From contig NZ_BBLZ01000003.1 in the NCBI RefSeq assembly GCF_000971195.1, forward strand, positions 1 to 64,000: a stretch of 64,000 bases of DNA, written 5' to 3'. The notes beneath the pieces are model-generated. The model did not search any database. It had not been told where the DNA came from and saw nothing but the letters and a program-made list of their open reading frames with translations. A program made the translations under genes and the position numbers. This DNA is from Demequina soli (GTDB lineage Bacteria; Actinomycetota; Actinomycetes; Actinomycetales; Demequinaceae). Shown piece by piece: positions 35,295 to 47,646 of this stretch. Within the stretch, counting starts at the first letter, position 1. Each line of letters begins with the position of its first letter.

Positions 35295-36115
35295 GCCACG
35301 CCCCCGGCCGCGAGGAGGCCGCCGTCGACGGTGAGCACCTGGCCCGTCACCCACCCGGCGTCCGCCGAGCACAGGAAGGCCGCGGCGGCGGCGACGTCCT
35401 CGGGCCGGCCGAGGCGACCCAGCGGGTAGCGCGCCGCCACCTCCTCCTCGTGTCCCTCGTACAGCGCGCGCGCGAAGCGCGTGCGGACGACGGCCGGAGC
35501 GAGGGCGTTGACCCGCACACGCGGCGCGAGCTCGACCGCGAGCGTGGTCGCGAGGTGCGCGACGGCGGCCTTGGTGACCCCGTACCAGCCGATGCCGGGA
35601 GAGGCGACGGCGCCGGTGACCGAGGACATCGCGAGGATGGCCGCCCCGTCCCGCTCGCCGAGCCCCGCGGCGCACGCCTCCTGCACCCAGCCGAGCGTGC
35701 CGAGCACGTTCACCTCGAAGATCTTGCGCGCGGCGTCGTGGTCGAGCTCGAGCAGCGGGCCGTACACGGGGTTGATGCCCGCGTTGGCGACCAGGATGTC
35801 GATCCCGCCGAACTCCCCCACGGCCGTCGCGACGGCCTCGCGGCGGTGCGCGGGATCCTGCGCGTTGCCGGGCACGATGCGCACGCGCCCCTCCGGCAGC
35901 GCCGCGGCCGCCTCCTCGAGCGGCTCGGGGCGGCGCGCGGTGAGCACCACGGAGGCGCCCTCATCGGCGAGACGCCGCGCGATCGCGAGGCCGATGCCGC
36001 GGCTCGCGCCGGTCACGATGGCCACCCGGCCCTCGTGCCGCGCGCGCGCCGCGGCGACCGCCGCATCGTCCACGGGCACAGCGTTCTCGATCACCCGGGT
36101 GCTTCCCTCCACCAT
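35291..36115 (-). CDS. Short-chain dehydrogenase/reductase (SDR)
   Basis: The 274-residue protein has the classical SDR motifs TGASRGIG (cofactor), NAGI, SSVTGAV with the catalytic Ser, and YGVTK with Tyr and Lys; it ends with TGQVLTVDGG. It is the first gene of the six-gene etf operon. In a levulinate-type pathway it would interconvert 4-oxo- and 4-hydroxyacyl-CoA, as LvaD does; it could equally be a 3-ketoacyl reductase. ATG 36115 is the chosen start, upstream of VDDAAVA encoded by a decamer in a disordered-looking N-terminal tail. Confidence 0.9.
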   Translation of the reverse strand: MVEGSTRVIENAVPVDDAAVAAARARHEGRVAIVTGASRGIGLAIARRLADEGASVVLTARRPEPLEEAAAALPEGRVRIVPGNAQDPAHRREAVATAVGEFGGIDILVANAGINPVYGPLLELDHDAARKIFEVNVLGTLGWVQEACAAGLGERDGAAILAMSSVTGAVASPGIGWYGVTKAAVAHLATTLAVELAPRVRVNALAPAVVRTRFARALYEGHEEEVAARYPLGRLGRPEDVAAAAAFLCSADAGWVTGQVLTVDGGLLAAGGVA

Positions 36116-36143
36116 CCCACGCCCCTTTGCGCTGCCGCTTAAC

Positions 36144-36167
36144 GGCGGTTCGAATCCGCCGCGTCCA
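36144..36167 (+). other. tRNA 3'-end fragment (T arm plus acceptor strand)
   Basis: GGCGGTTCGAATCCGCC (36144-36160) is a perfect tRNA T arm: five-base stem with loop TTCGAAT. GCGTCCA (36161-36167) follows as a would-be acceptor strand, but no matching 5' acceptor, D arm or anticodon arm is found in the preceding 90 bases. It looks like the remnant left when an element integrates at a tRNA gene. The SDR-ACAD divergent region carries it. Confidence 0.55.
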
Positions 36168-36208
36168 GCATGGCACGAAACGCCCGCGACGCAAGGGATG
36201 GTCACCAT

Positions 36209-36233
36209 GATTTCTAATGTGATATAAAAAATC
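36209..36233. promoter_or_regulatory. AT-rich dyad in the divergent SDR/acyl-CoA dehydrogenase promoter
   Basis: An imperfect dyad with ends GATTT and AAATC over 25 bases contains TTCTAA and TATAAA, and is far richer in A+T than its surroundings. It shares the half-site TTCTAA with the operator before the TetR gene at 42 kb, so that TetR could bind here too. Inference from position and resemblance. Confidence 0.45.
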
Positions 36234-36265
36234 TGTCGTCATGATCAACGAGGATCGGAGACAGC

Positions 36266-37459
36266 ATGACCGCCACCACGAGCACCCGGGCCGTGGCGTC
36301 GACGGGGGTCGTCGGCCCCCGCGACCTGTACGAGGACGAGCACGAGCAGTTCCGCGAGATGGTCGCCGCGTTCGTCGAGCAGCATGCCCGGCCGAACGCC
36401 GAGCGTTGGGACGAGCAGGGGCGGGTCGACCGCTGGCTCTTCACCAAGGCCGCCGAGGCCGGGATCCTGGGGTTCTCCATCCCCGAGGAGCACGGCGGGG
36501 GCGGCTCGGACGACTTCCGCTTCAACGCGATCATGGGCGAGGAGCTCGCGCGCCACCCCGTGTCCTCGGGCATGGCGGGCATCGCGCTGTCGAACGACAT
36601 CGTCATCCCTTACTTCACCGACCTCACCGACGACGAGCAGAAGGCACGCTGGCTGCCGGGCATCGCGCGCGGCGAGCTCATCGTCGCCATCGCGATGTCC
36701 GAGCCCGGCACGGGCAGCGACCTCGCGGGGATCCGCTGCGCCGCCGTGCGCGACGGCAACGACTACGTGGTGACCGGGTCGAAGATCTTCATCTCGAACG
36801 GGCAGAACGCGGACCTCGTGGTGACCGCCGTGCGCACGGGCGAGGACCCCCACCGCGGCCTGAGCCTGCTGGTGATCCCCACCGACTCCCCCGGCTTCTC
36901 GCGCGGCCGCCGGCTGGACAAGGTGGGCCTGCACGCGCAGGACACGAGCGAGATCCACTTCCAGGGCGTGCGCGTGCCCGCCGCGAACATGCTGGGCGCC
37001 GAGGGCAGCGGCTTCCTCGGGCTCGTGCGCAACCTTTCCCAGGAGCGGCTGTCGATCGCGGCGGCCGCGGTCGCGTCGAGCGAGGGCGTCCTCGAGCGCA
37101 CGCTGCAGTACGTGAAGGACCGGCACGCCTTCGGGCAGCCCATCGGCTCGTTCCAGAACACCCGCTTCGAGCTCGCCGACATGGTGACCGCCGTGCGCGT
37201 GAGCCGCGCCTACATCGACGGCTGCCTGCGCCGCCTCATGGACGGCACCCTCACGCCCGAGGACGCGGCCGGCGCGAAGTACTGGACCACCGAGCAGTAC
37301 GTGAACGTCGTGAACCGCTGCCTGCAGCTGCACGGCGGCTACGGCTACATCCGCGAGTACCGCATCGCGCGGGACTACGAGGACGCCCGCATCACCACCA
37401 TCTACGGAGGCACGACCGAGATCATGAAGGAGATCGTCGGTCGAGGCCTGGGTCTGTGA
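36266..37459 (+). CDS. Acyl-CoA dehydrogenase
   Basis: The 397-residue enzyme introduces the 2,3-double bond in acyl-CoA. Motifs include AIAMSEPGTGSDLAGI, FISNGQNADL, AFGQPIGSFQNTRF and the C-terminal QLHGGYGYIREYRIARDYEDARITTIYGGTTEI, which contains the catalytic Glu. It starts after AT-rich promoter sequence and GGAG, and is followed at nine bases by thiolase. Its ETF partner is encoded by the divergent operon. Confidence 0.94.
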   Translation: MTATTSTRAVASTGVVGPRDLYEDEHEQFREMVAAFVEQHARPNAERWDEQGRVDRWLFTKAAEAGILGFSIPEEHGGGGSDDFRFNAIMGEELARHPVSSGMAGIALSNDIVIPYFTDLTDDEQKARWLPGIARGELIVAIAMSEPGTGSDLAGIRCAAVRDGNDYVVTGSKIFISNGQNADLVVTAVRTGEDPHRGLSLLVIPTDSPGFSRGRRLDKVGLHAQDTSEIHFQGVRVPAANMLGAEGSGFLGLVRNLSQERLSIAAAAVASSEGVLERTLQYVKDRHAFGQPIGSFQNTRFELADMVTAVRVSRAYIDGCLRRLMDGTLTPEDAAGAKYWTTEQYVNVVNRCLQLHGGYGYIREYRIARDYEDARITTIYGGTTEIMKEIVGRGLGL

Positions 37460-37468
37460 GAGGAAGTC

Positions 37469-38677
37469 ATGGCCGACGCATACATCTACGACGCGGTCCG
37501 CACGCCGCGCGGCAGGAACCGGGGCGGCTCGCTCCACGGCATCAAGCCCGTCGACCTCGTGGTGGGCCTCATCCACGCCCTCGAGGCCCGCAACCCCACG
37601 CTCGAGCCCGCGCTCATCGACGACGTCGTGCTCGGCGTGGTCTCCCCCATCGGCGAGCAGGGCGGCGACATCGCGCGCACCGCCGCTCTCGTCGCGGGCC
37701 TGCCGGAGACGGTCGCGGGCGTCCAGCTCAACCGGTTCTGCGCGTCGGGCCTCGAGGCCGTCAACACGGCGGCGCAGAAGGTCGCGAGCGGCTTCGAGGA
37801 GCTCATCCTCGCGGGCGGCGTCGAGTCGATGTCGAGGATCCCGCTGGGCTCCGACGGCGGCGCCTACGTGCAGGACCCCACCACCAACTACGACCTCTAC
37901 TTCGTGCCGCAGGGGGTGAGCGCCGACCTCATCGCGACGCTCGAGGGCTTCACGCGCGAGGACGTCGACGCGTACGCCGTCGAGTCGCAGCGCAGGGCGG
38001 ACGATGCGTGGCGCGAGGGCCGCTTCGACCGCTCGGTGGTCCCGGTGCAGGACATCAACGGCGTGACGGTGCTCGACCACGACGAGCACCGCCGACCCGG
38101 CGGCACGGTCGAGTCGCTCGGCGCGCTCACCCCCGCGTTCGCGGCGATGGGCGCCGACGCGGGCTTCGACGCGGTGGCGATGCAGAGGTACCACCGGGTC
38201 GAGCGCATCGACCACGTGCACACGGCGGCCAACTCGTCCGGCATCGTCGACGGCGCGGCGCTCATGCTCATCGGCTCCAAGGAGATCGGCGAGCGCCTGG
38301 GCCTCACCCCACGCGCGCGCATCGTCGCGGCCGCGGTGACCGGCTCGGAGCCGACGATCATGCTCACCGGGCCCGCGCCCGCGACCCGCAAGGCGCTCGC
38401 CAAGGCCGGGCTCGAGGTCGACGACATCGACCTGTTCGAGCTCAACGAGGCGTTCGCGGCGGTGGTGATGCGCTGGGAGCGGGAGATGGGCATCCCGCAC
38501 AGCAAGGTCAACGTCAACGGCGGCGCCATCGCGATGGGACACCCCCTCGGCGCGACCGGCGCCATGATCCTCGGCATGCTGCTCGACGAGCTCGAGCGGC
38601 GCGATCTCCGGCGTGGCCTCGCCACCCTCTGCGTCGGCGCCGGCATGGGCGTCGCCACCATCATCGAGCGGGTCTGA
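37469..38677 (+). CDS. fadA: Acetyl-CoA C-acyltransferase (thiolase)
   Basis: The 402-residue thiolase has the acyl-binding Cys91 ([11 protein letters not shown]), GGVESMSR, the active-site [11 protein letters not shown] and [15 protein letters not shown], and the C-terminal [11 protein letters not shown] with the second Cys. It releases acetyl-CoA as the last step of beta-oxidation. It lies between the acyl-CoA dehydrogenase and fadB genes, with short gaps, as one operon. A decamer encodes RADDAWRE in a helix of the loop domain. Confidence 0.96.
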   Translation: MADAYIYDAVRTPRGRNRGGSLHGIKPVDLVVGLIHALEARNPTLEPALIDDVVLGVVSPIGEQGGDIARTAALVAGLPETVAGVQLNRFCASGLEAVNTAAQKVASGFEELILAGGVESMSRIPLGSDGGAYVQDPTTNYDLYFVPQGVSADLIATLEGFTREDVDAYAVESQRRADDAWREGRFDRSVVPVQDINGVTVLDHDEHRRPGGTVESLGALTPAFAAMGADAGFDAVAMQRYHRVERIDHVHTAANSSGIVDGAALMLIGSKEIGERLGLTPRARIVAAAVTGSEPTIMLTGPAPATRKALAKAGLEVDDIDLFELNEAFAAVVMRWEREMGIPHSKVNVNGGAIAMGHPLGATGAMILGMLLDELERRDLRRGLATLCVGAGMGVATIIERV

Positions 38678-38683
38678 AGGGAC

Positions 38684-42493
<3,810 letters not shown>

Positions 42494-42515
42494 GATTCTA
42501 AATCCTATTAGATTC
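42494..42515. promoter_or_regulatory. Palindromic TetR operator before the aldehyde dehydrogenase gene
   Basis: TCTAA (42497-42501) and TTAGA (42508-42512), with flanking GATT and TTC, form an almost perfect dyad directly at the TetR start codon. It overlaps the likely promoter of both divergent genes and resembles the AT-rich dyad at 36209. Confidence 0.65.
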
Positions 42516-42635
42516 CACCTTGCGCGCGACAGGGGCTCGCCCTAACATGTGAAGCACCGTTAACTTAGCGGCGCGAGGCGTCGCATCGGCGCGTTCCACC
42601 CCTCAACTGCTCAACGGAGAGTAGGAGACCCGGCG

Positions 42636-44138
42636 ATGACCCTCATGGACCAGACCCAGCCCACCGCAGAGGTGACCACCCGCAACCCGGTCGACGGCAG
42701 CATCGTCGCCACCTACCCGATCGCGGGCCCGGCCGAGGTCGCCGCGGCCGTCGCGCGGGCCCGCGCGGGCTCGGCGTGGTGGAGCGGACTCGGCTTCGAC
42801 GGCAGGCGCGCGTACCTGCTCGCCTGGAAGTCCGCGATCGCGCGGCGCGCCGACGAGCTCGCTGGCATCATCGCCGCCGAGACCGGCAAGCCGCACGGCG
42901 ACGCGGTGCTCGAGGTGATGCTCACGCTCGGCCACCTCGACTGGGCCGCCAAGAACGCGAAGGGCGTCCTGAGGCGGCGCAAGGTCAAGGCCGGCCTGGT
43001 CAACTACAACCAGCACGCGAGCGTGGGCTACGAGCCCTACGGCGTCGTGGGCGTCATCGGGCCGTGGAACTACCCGTTCTACACGCCGATGGGCTCGATC
43101 TCGTACGCGCTCGCGGCGGGCAACGCAGTGGTGTTCAAGCCGAGCGAGCTCACGCCCGGGCCCGCGGTGTGGATCGCGGAGCGCTGGGCCGAGGCGGTCG
43201 GCCACGACGTGCTCACGGTGGCCACGGGCGACCGCGCGACGGGCGCGGCGCTGGTCGCGGCGGACGTCGACAAGGTCGCGTTCACGGGCTCGACCGCGAC
43301 CGCGAAGAAGGTCATGGCGGCCGCGGCGGAGCGGCTCGTGCCGATCGTCGCGGAGTGCGGCGGCTCGGACGCGCTCCTCGTCGCCGCCGACGCGGACCTC
43401 GACGCCGCCGCATCGTTCATCGTGTTCGGCGCGATGGGCAACGCCGGCCAGACCTGCGCGGGCGTCGAGCGCGTCTACGTGGTCGAGTCGGTGCGCGACG
43501 CCCTCGTGGCGAAGGTGAAGGAGGCCGCCGAGCGCCTGCGCACCTCGGGCGCCGACGCGCAGTACGGGCCGATGACGCTGCCCGGCCAGGAGGAGGTGGT
43601 GCGCCGTCACGTGGAGGACGCGCTGCGCACCGGCACCGCCGCGGTGGGCGGGCTCGACAGCATCCAGGGCCGCACCATCGCGCCGATCGTCATCACCGAC
43701 GTCGACGAGCGCTCCGACGCGGTCCAGGAGGAGACGTTCGGGCCGCTCGTGGTCATCAACCCGGTCGCGTCGCTCGACGAGGCCGTCCGACGCGCCAACG
43801 GGACGCAGTACGGGCTGACCGCCGCGGTGTTCACGCGCGACAAGGCGGCGGCGGCGCGGGCCGCGGCGGCGCTCCGGGTCGGCGCGGTGTCGATCAACTC
43901 GGTGCTGGGATTCGCTGGGGTGGCCGCGCTGCCCTTCGGCGGGGTGAAGGCCTCGGGCTTCGGGCGGATCCACGGCGCGGACGGGCTGCGGGAGTTCAGC
44001 GTCGTGAAGTCGATCGCGCGGCAGACCCGCAAGGCGATGCTCGACCTGCTCACGATGGACCGCACCGAGAAGGACCTCCACACGGCCACGCGCATGATCC
44101 CGATGCTCCACGGGCGCGCGAAGGCCCCGCGAGGCTGA
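42636..44138 (+). CDS. Aldehyde dehydrogenase (NAD(P)-dependent)
   Basis: This 500-residue enzyme has the ALDH motifs GPWNYPFYTPMG (cofactor), FTGSTATAKKVM, catalytic Glu near 240 (VAECGGSD) and catalytic Cys274 (GNAGQTCAGVERV), and ETFGPLVVIN. It is of the class that includes succinate-semialdehyde and betaine-aldehyde enzymes; a fatty or short-chain aldehyde is suggested by the neighbours. A GGAG-rich stretch upstream gives the start at 42636 (ATG 42636, or 42645). A TetR operator controls it. Confidence 0.9.
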   Translation: MTLMDQTQPTAEVTTRNPVDGSIVATYPIAGPAEVAAAVARARAGSAWWSGLGFDGRRAYLLAWKSAIARRADELAGIIAAETGKPHGDAVLEVMLTLGHLDWAAKNAKGVLRRRKVKAGLVNYNQHASVGYEPYGVVGVIGPWNYPFYTPMGSISYALAAGNAVVFKPSELTPGPAVWIAERWAEAVGHDVLTVATGDRATGAALVAADVDKVAFTGSTATAKKVMAAAAERLVPIVAECGGSDALLVAADADLDAAASFIVFGAMGNAGQTCAGVERVYVVESVRDALVAKVKEAAERLRTSGADAQYGPMTLPGQEEVVRRHVEDALRTGTAAVGGLDSIQGRTIAPIVITDVDERSDAVQEETFGPLVVINPVASLDEAVRRANGTQYGLTAAVFTRDKAAAARAAAALRVGAVSINSVLGFAGVAALPFGGVKASGFGRIHGADGLREFSVVKSIARQTRKAMLDLLTMDRTEKDLHTATRMIPMLHGRAKAPRG

Positions 44139-44155
44139 GGGAGGGCGGCCGGCCG

Positions 44156-45358
44156 TCAGGCGTCGAGGACCGCCTCGAGCACCGGAGCGATCCACGCCTC
44201 GACGGCCGGCGCGGGCGCACGCCGCAGCGCCACCGCGAGGTCCGCGACCACGTTGAACCCGGCATGGACCAGGCACCTCGCCTCGCGCGGGTCCAGGTCG
44301 GGGCGGACGCGGCCGAGCAGCTCGACCCAGTCGTCGACGTGCGCACGCTGGAGCCGGCGCAGCCGCCGCTGGTCCTCCTCGTCGAGCGCGCCGACATCCG
44401 CCGAGTAGACGTCCATGAGGTCGCGGTCGTCGACGGCGAACCGGATGTAGGCGGCCTCGAGGATGCGCAGCGCCTCGCGCGGGTCCGCGTGGCCGAGCGC
44501 CTCCTCGGCCGCCCCGTCGAGCGCCGCCGCGGCGCGCTGGCACGCGGTGAGCAGGATCTCGGCCTTGCTGCCGAAGTGGCGGTAGACGCCCGACGGCGTG
44601 AGCCCCACCGCGGCCGCGATCTCCTCGAGGCGGACGTCGTGATAGCCGCGCTCGGCGAACAGCGCGATCCCCGCATGGGCGAGCTGGTCGCGACGGCGGC
44701 GCGGCCGCGCCAGCGGCTCCGCTGCTCCGTCGACGGGGCCGGGCGCGGGTCCCGCGGTCCGGGCGAGCACCCGCAGCGCCGCGTCGCGCACGAGCGTCCG
44801 CAACGCCGGCGCGGGGATCGCGGTGCGGTGCGTCGTCACGCTCGCGATGGCGCTGAGCGCCGCCAGCGCCGCGAGGTCCAGGGTGTCCGCCGCGGCCTCG
44901 GGCCGCAGCACGGCCTCGGGCTCGACGATGCGCCCGCGCAGCCCGGCGAAGGCGTCCCGGAGCGCATGCCGGTCCTCCGTGCGAAGGTAGCGGCTCTCCC
45001 AGCGGTAGATGCCCCCGGTGGCGCGCATGCCGATGGTCGCACCCGCGACCGCGTCGAGCAGCGCCTCGACCGCCTCGCTCGCCGCCTCGGGCGTCGGCTC
45101 GGCCATCGCCTCCACGTCCGCCGTCGCGTCGGCGAGCCGGCCGACGAGCCCGAGCGCGACCTCGCGGAACAGGTCGTACTTGGTGTCGAAGTGGCGGTAG
45201 AGCGCCGCCGCCGAGATGCCCACGGCGTCCGCGACGTCCTGCATCGCGACCCGGTGGTAGCCGCGCTCGGCGAACGCGGCCGCCGCCGCGGCCTCGATCA
45301 CCTGCCGGCGGTCGCGCGGGCGCCGCCTGACGGGATCGGCGGCAATGGTCTCGCTCAC
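44156..45358 (-). CDS. Fused regulator with two TetR domains
   Basis: The 400-residue product holds two complete TetR helix-turn-helix units: FAERGYHRVAMQDVADAVGIS, AALYRHFDTKYDL (about 29-62) and LFAERGYHDVRLEEIAAAVGLT, SGVYRHFGSKAEIL (about 230-265), each followed by an effector-type domain. It seems to be a fused tandem dimer. GTG 45358 (VSETIAAD) is the chosen start; an ATG 51 bases earlier lacks a site. It is divergent from the acyl-CoA synthetase gene and probably controls it. Confidence 0.88.
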   Translation of the reverse strand: MSETIAADPVRRRPRDRRQVIEAAAAAAFAERGYHRVAMQDVADAVGISAAALYRHFDTKYDLFREVALGLVGRLADATADVEAMAEPTPEAASEAVEALLDAVAGATIGMRATGGIYRWESRYLRTEDRHALRDAFAGLRGRIVEPEAVLRPEAAADTLDLAALAALSAIASVTTHRTAIPAPALRTLVRDAALRVLARTAGPAPGPVDGAAEPLARPRRRRDQLAHAGIALFAERGYHDVRLEEIAAAVGLTPSGVYRHFGSKAEILLTACQRAAAALDGAAEEALGHADPREALRILEAAYIRFAVDDRDLMDVYSADVGALDEEDQRRLRRLQRAHVDDWVELLGRVRPDLDPREARCLVHAGFNVVADLAVALRRAPAPAVEAWIAPVLEAVLDA

Positions 45359-45527
45359 GCTCGCCACCCTAGCCCCCGCATGCGCGACACGACAGCATCT
45401 AGCCAACAAATGTGAATCGTGAGTAACATGCTGCTAGCTGGTCCCCACCTGTGGCTGGCAGCGAAGGACGGGTCGAGGCAACGGCGCCTCGGTCCGCGGG
45501 CTCGACGTCTACGAAGAGGTGCATGTC

Positions 45528-47114
45528 ATGAGCGAAGCCACGTCCGGCATCCCCACGGGGGTGCGCCGCAACCACTGGATGAACCAGGTCCTCGCCCACG
45601 CGGCGATGAGGCCCGACGCCACCGCGTTCAAGTTCCGCGGCGCGGTCACCACCTGGAGCGACGTCGCCACCCACATGGACACCCTGGCGGCCGCGCTCCG
45701 GCGGCGCGGCGTCGGCTTCGGCGACCGCGTGCTCCTGCTCACCCTCAACCACCCGCTCGTCATCGAGAGCGTGTTCGCGATCAACCGCCTCGGCGCGATC
45801 GCGGTGCCGATGAACATCCGCCTGTCCCCCGCCGAGCTCGCGTACATCATCGACGACGCGGACGGCGACGTCGTCATGGTCGACCAGCCCCTCGTGCCGC
45901 TCATCGCGGCCGCGGGCCAGCTCACGTCGCGCCTCACGAAGGTCATCGTGTTCGGCGAGGCCGGCGAGGCCGGCGAGGGCCAGGAGCCGATCGCGGACCT
46001 CCTCGCCGAGCCGCTCGACGGCTTCGAGGCCCCGGACATCGCCGAGGACACCACGTGCCTCATCATGTACAGCTCGGGCACCACGGGCCGCCCGAAGGGC
46101 GCGATGCTCGACCACCTCAACATGGCCGCCCAGTCGCTCACGGTGATCCGCGTCAACAACATCTTCGACGAGCGGGACGTGTCGTTCCTCACCGCTCCCC
46201 TGTTCCATATCGCGGGCCTGGGGTCGATCGGCGCGAACTTCATCGTCGGCATCCCGACCGTCCTGCACCCGCTGGGCGCGTTCAACCCGGCGGAGATGGT
46301 CGACGCGTGGGAGGCCGAGGGAGCGACCATCGTCTTCAACGTGCCGCAGCAGTGGCAGGCGATCTGCGCCGTGCCGGGCATCCGCGAGCGCGACCTCAGG
46401 CTCCGCGTCATCAGCTGGGGTGCGGCCCCCGCAACGGACACCCTCCTGCGCACCATGTCCGACACCTTCCCGGACGCGCTCAACGTCGCCGTCTTCGGCC
46501 AGACGGAGATGTCCCCGATCACGTGCGCGCTGCGCGGCGAGGACGCGATCCACAAGCTCGGCTCGGTGGGCCGCCCCATCGCGACCGTGCAGTGCCGCAT
46601 CGTCGACGCCGAGATGAACGACGTCGCGCCCGGTCAGGTCGGCGAGATCATCTACCGCGGCCCCAACCTCATGAAGGGGTACTGGCGCAAGCCCGCCGAG
46701 ACCGCCGCAGCCTTCGAGGGCGGCTGGTTCCACTCGGGCGACCTGGTGCGCCAGGACGAGGACGGCTTCGTGTGGGTGGTCGACCGCCTCAAGGACATGA
46801 TCATCTCGGGCGGCGAGAACGTGTACTGCGCCGAGGTGGAGAACGCGCTCGCGGGGCACCCCGCGATCGTCGAGGCGGCGGTCTACGGGCGCGAGGACGA
46901 CCGGTGGGGCGAGGTCCCCGTCGCCGCCGTCGTCCTGCGCCCCGACACCACGCTCGACGTGGGCGAGCTGCAGGCCTGGCTGGGTGACCGCCTCGCGCGC
47001 TTCAAGCAGCCCAAGGACCTCGTGCAGGTCGAGGCGCTGCCCCGCAACGCGGCGGGCAAGGTCAACAAGGTCGCGTTGCGCGCGGCCGACCGCGCCGCGG
47101 TGCCGGCACTCTAG
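45528..47114 (+). CDS. Acyl-CoA synthetase (AMP-forming)
   Basis: The 528-residue enzyme activates fatty acids with ATP and CoA. It shows the AMP-binding core YSSGTTGRPKGAM (about 181-193), FGQTEMSP, the hinge region WFHSGDLVRQDEDGFVW, and DRLKDMIISGGENVYCAEVE, plus KVNKVALR near the end with the catalytic Lys. ATG 45528 follows AAGAGG by eight bases. It could also charge levulinate or other short acids as LvaE does. Regulation by the divergent double TetR is likely. Confidence 0.93.
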   Translation: MSEATSGIPTGVRRNHWMNQVLAHAAMRPDATAFKFRGAVTTWSDVATHMDTLAAALRRRGVGFGDRVLLLTLNHPLVIESVFAINRLGAIAVPMNIRLSPAELAYIIDDADGDVVMVDQPLVPLIAAAGQLTSRLTKVIVFGEAGEAGEGQEPIADLLAEPLDGFEAPDIAEDTTCLIMYSSGTTGRPKGAMLDHLNMAAQSLTVIRVNNIFDERDVSFLTAPLFHIAGLGSIGANFIVGIPTVLHPLGAFNPAEMVDAWEAEGATIVFNVPQQWQAICAVPGIRERDLRLRVISWGAAPATDTLLRTMSDTFPDALNVAVFGQTEMSPITCALRGEDAIHKLGSVGRPIATVQCRIVDAEMNDVAPGQVGEIIYRGPNLMKGYWRKPAETAAAFEGGWFHSGDLVRQDEDGFVWVVDRLKDMIISGGENVYCAEVENALAGHPAIVEAAVYGREDDRWGEVPVAAVVLRPDTTLDVGELQAWLGDRLARFKQPKDLVQVEALPRNAAGKVNKVALRAADRAAVPAL

Positions 47115-47136
47115 GGACGATGCGCGGGTTGTGCCG

Positions 47137-47607
47137 ATGCCACGCGTGACGGTCTCGGTCGAGCTCCGATGGGCCGACGTGGACCTCAACGGACACGTCA
47201 ACAACGTCGCCTACCTGGTGCTGCTCGAGGAGGTGCGGATCCGGGCACTCCATCCCGTGATCCGCGCCGCCTCGGGCGTGCCGGGACCGCTCGCCGCGAC
47301 GGGTCGGGCGACCGTCGTGGTGGGGCGGCACGAGATCGAGTACCTGCGCCAGCTCACCTGGTGGCCCGCGCCCGTGCGGGTCGAGCTGTGGGTGGCGCGG
47401 ATCGGCACCGCCAGCGTCGACGTGCACCACGCGATCCTGCCGCCCGCGGGCGCCGGCGAGGAGCCCTACGCGCACGCGGCGACCACGCTCGTCTACCTCG
47501 ATCCCGCGACGCAGCGCTCCCGCCCGCTCACCGGAGCCGAGCGCCAGGCGTTCGAGCCCCTCCTCGACGCCCCGCTCGCGTTCCGTCGCGCACCCGTCCC
47601 GACGTGA
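47137..47607 (+). CDS. Hotdog-fold acyl-CoA thioesterase
   Basis: The 156-residue protein has the 4HBT-like signature ELRWADVDLNGHVNNVAYLVLLEE, where the Asp is the catalytic acid, and is typical of acyl-CoA thioesterases of the YbgC/FcbC class. It probably trims acyl-CoA next to the synthetase. ATG 47137 is used, though GTG 47131 is also in frame. The 22-base gap from the synthetase stop contains a decamer (47115-47124). Confidence 0.85.
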   Translation: MPRVTVSVELRWADVDLNGHVNNVAYLVLLEEVRIRALHPVIRAASGVPGPLAATGRATVVVGRHEIEYLRQLTWWPAPVRVELWVARIGTASVDVHHAILPPAGAGEEPYAHAATTLVYLDPATQRSRPLTGAERQAFEPLLDAPLAFRRAPVPT

Positions 47608-47634
47608 GCCCCGGCGCTCGCTGCCGCACGGTCG

Positions 47635-47640
47635 TAGGGT
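47635..47640 (+). promoter_or_regulatory. -10 element of the ZIP-like gene, leaderless type
   Basis: TAGGGT ends six bases before the GTG at 47647, with no ribosome site. Confidence 0.5.
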
Positions 47641-47646
47641 GACAGC

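Noticed and set aside
36085..36167. Complete tRNA gene
   Set aside because: Only the T arm and acceptor 3' strand can be found; there is no 5' acceptor partner, D arm or anticodon arm.
45359..45527. Clear operator between the double TetR and the acyl-CoA synthetase
   Set aside because: CTAGC and GCTAG pieces are present, but no symmetric site is good enough to call.
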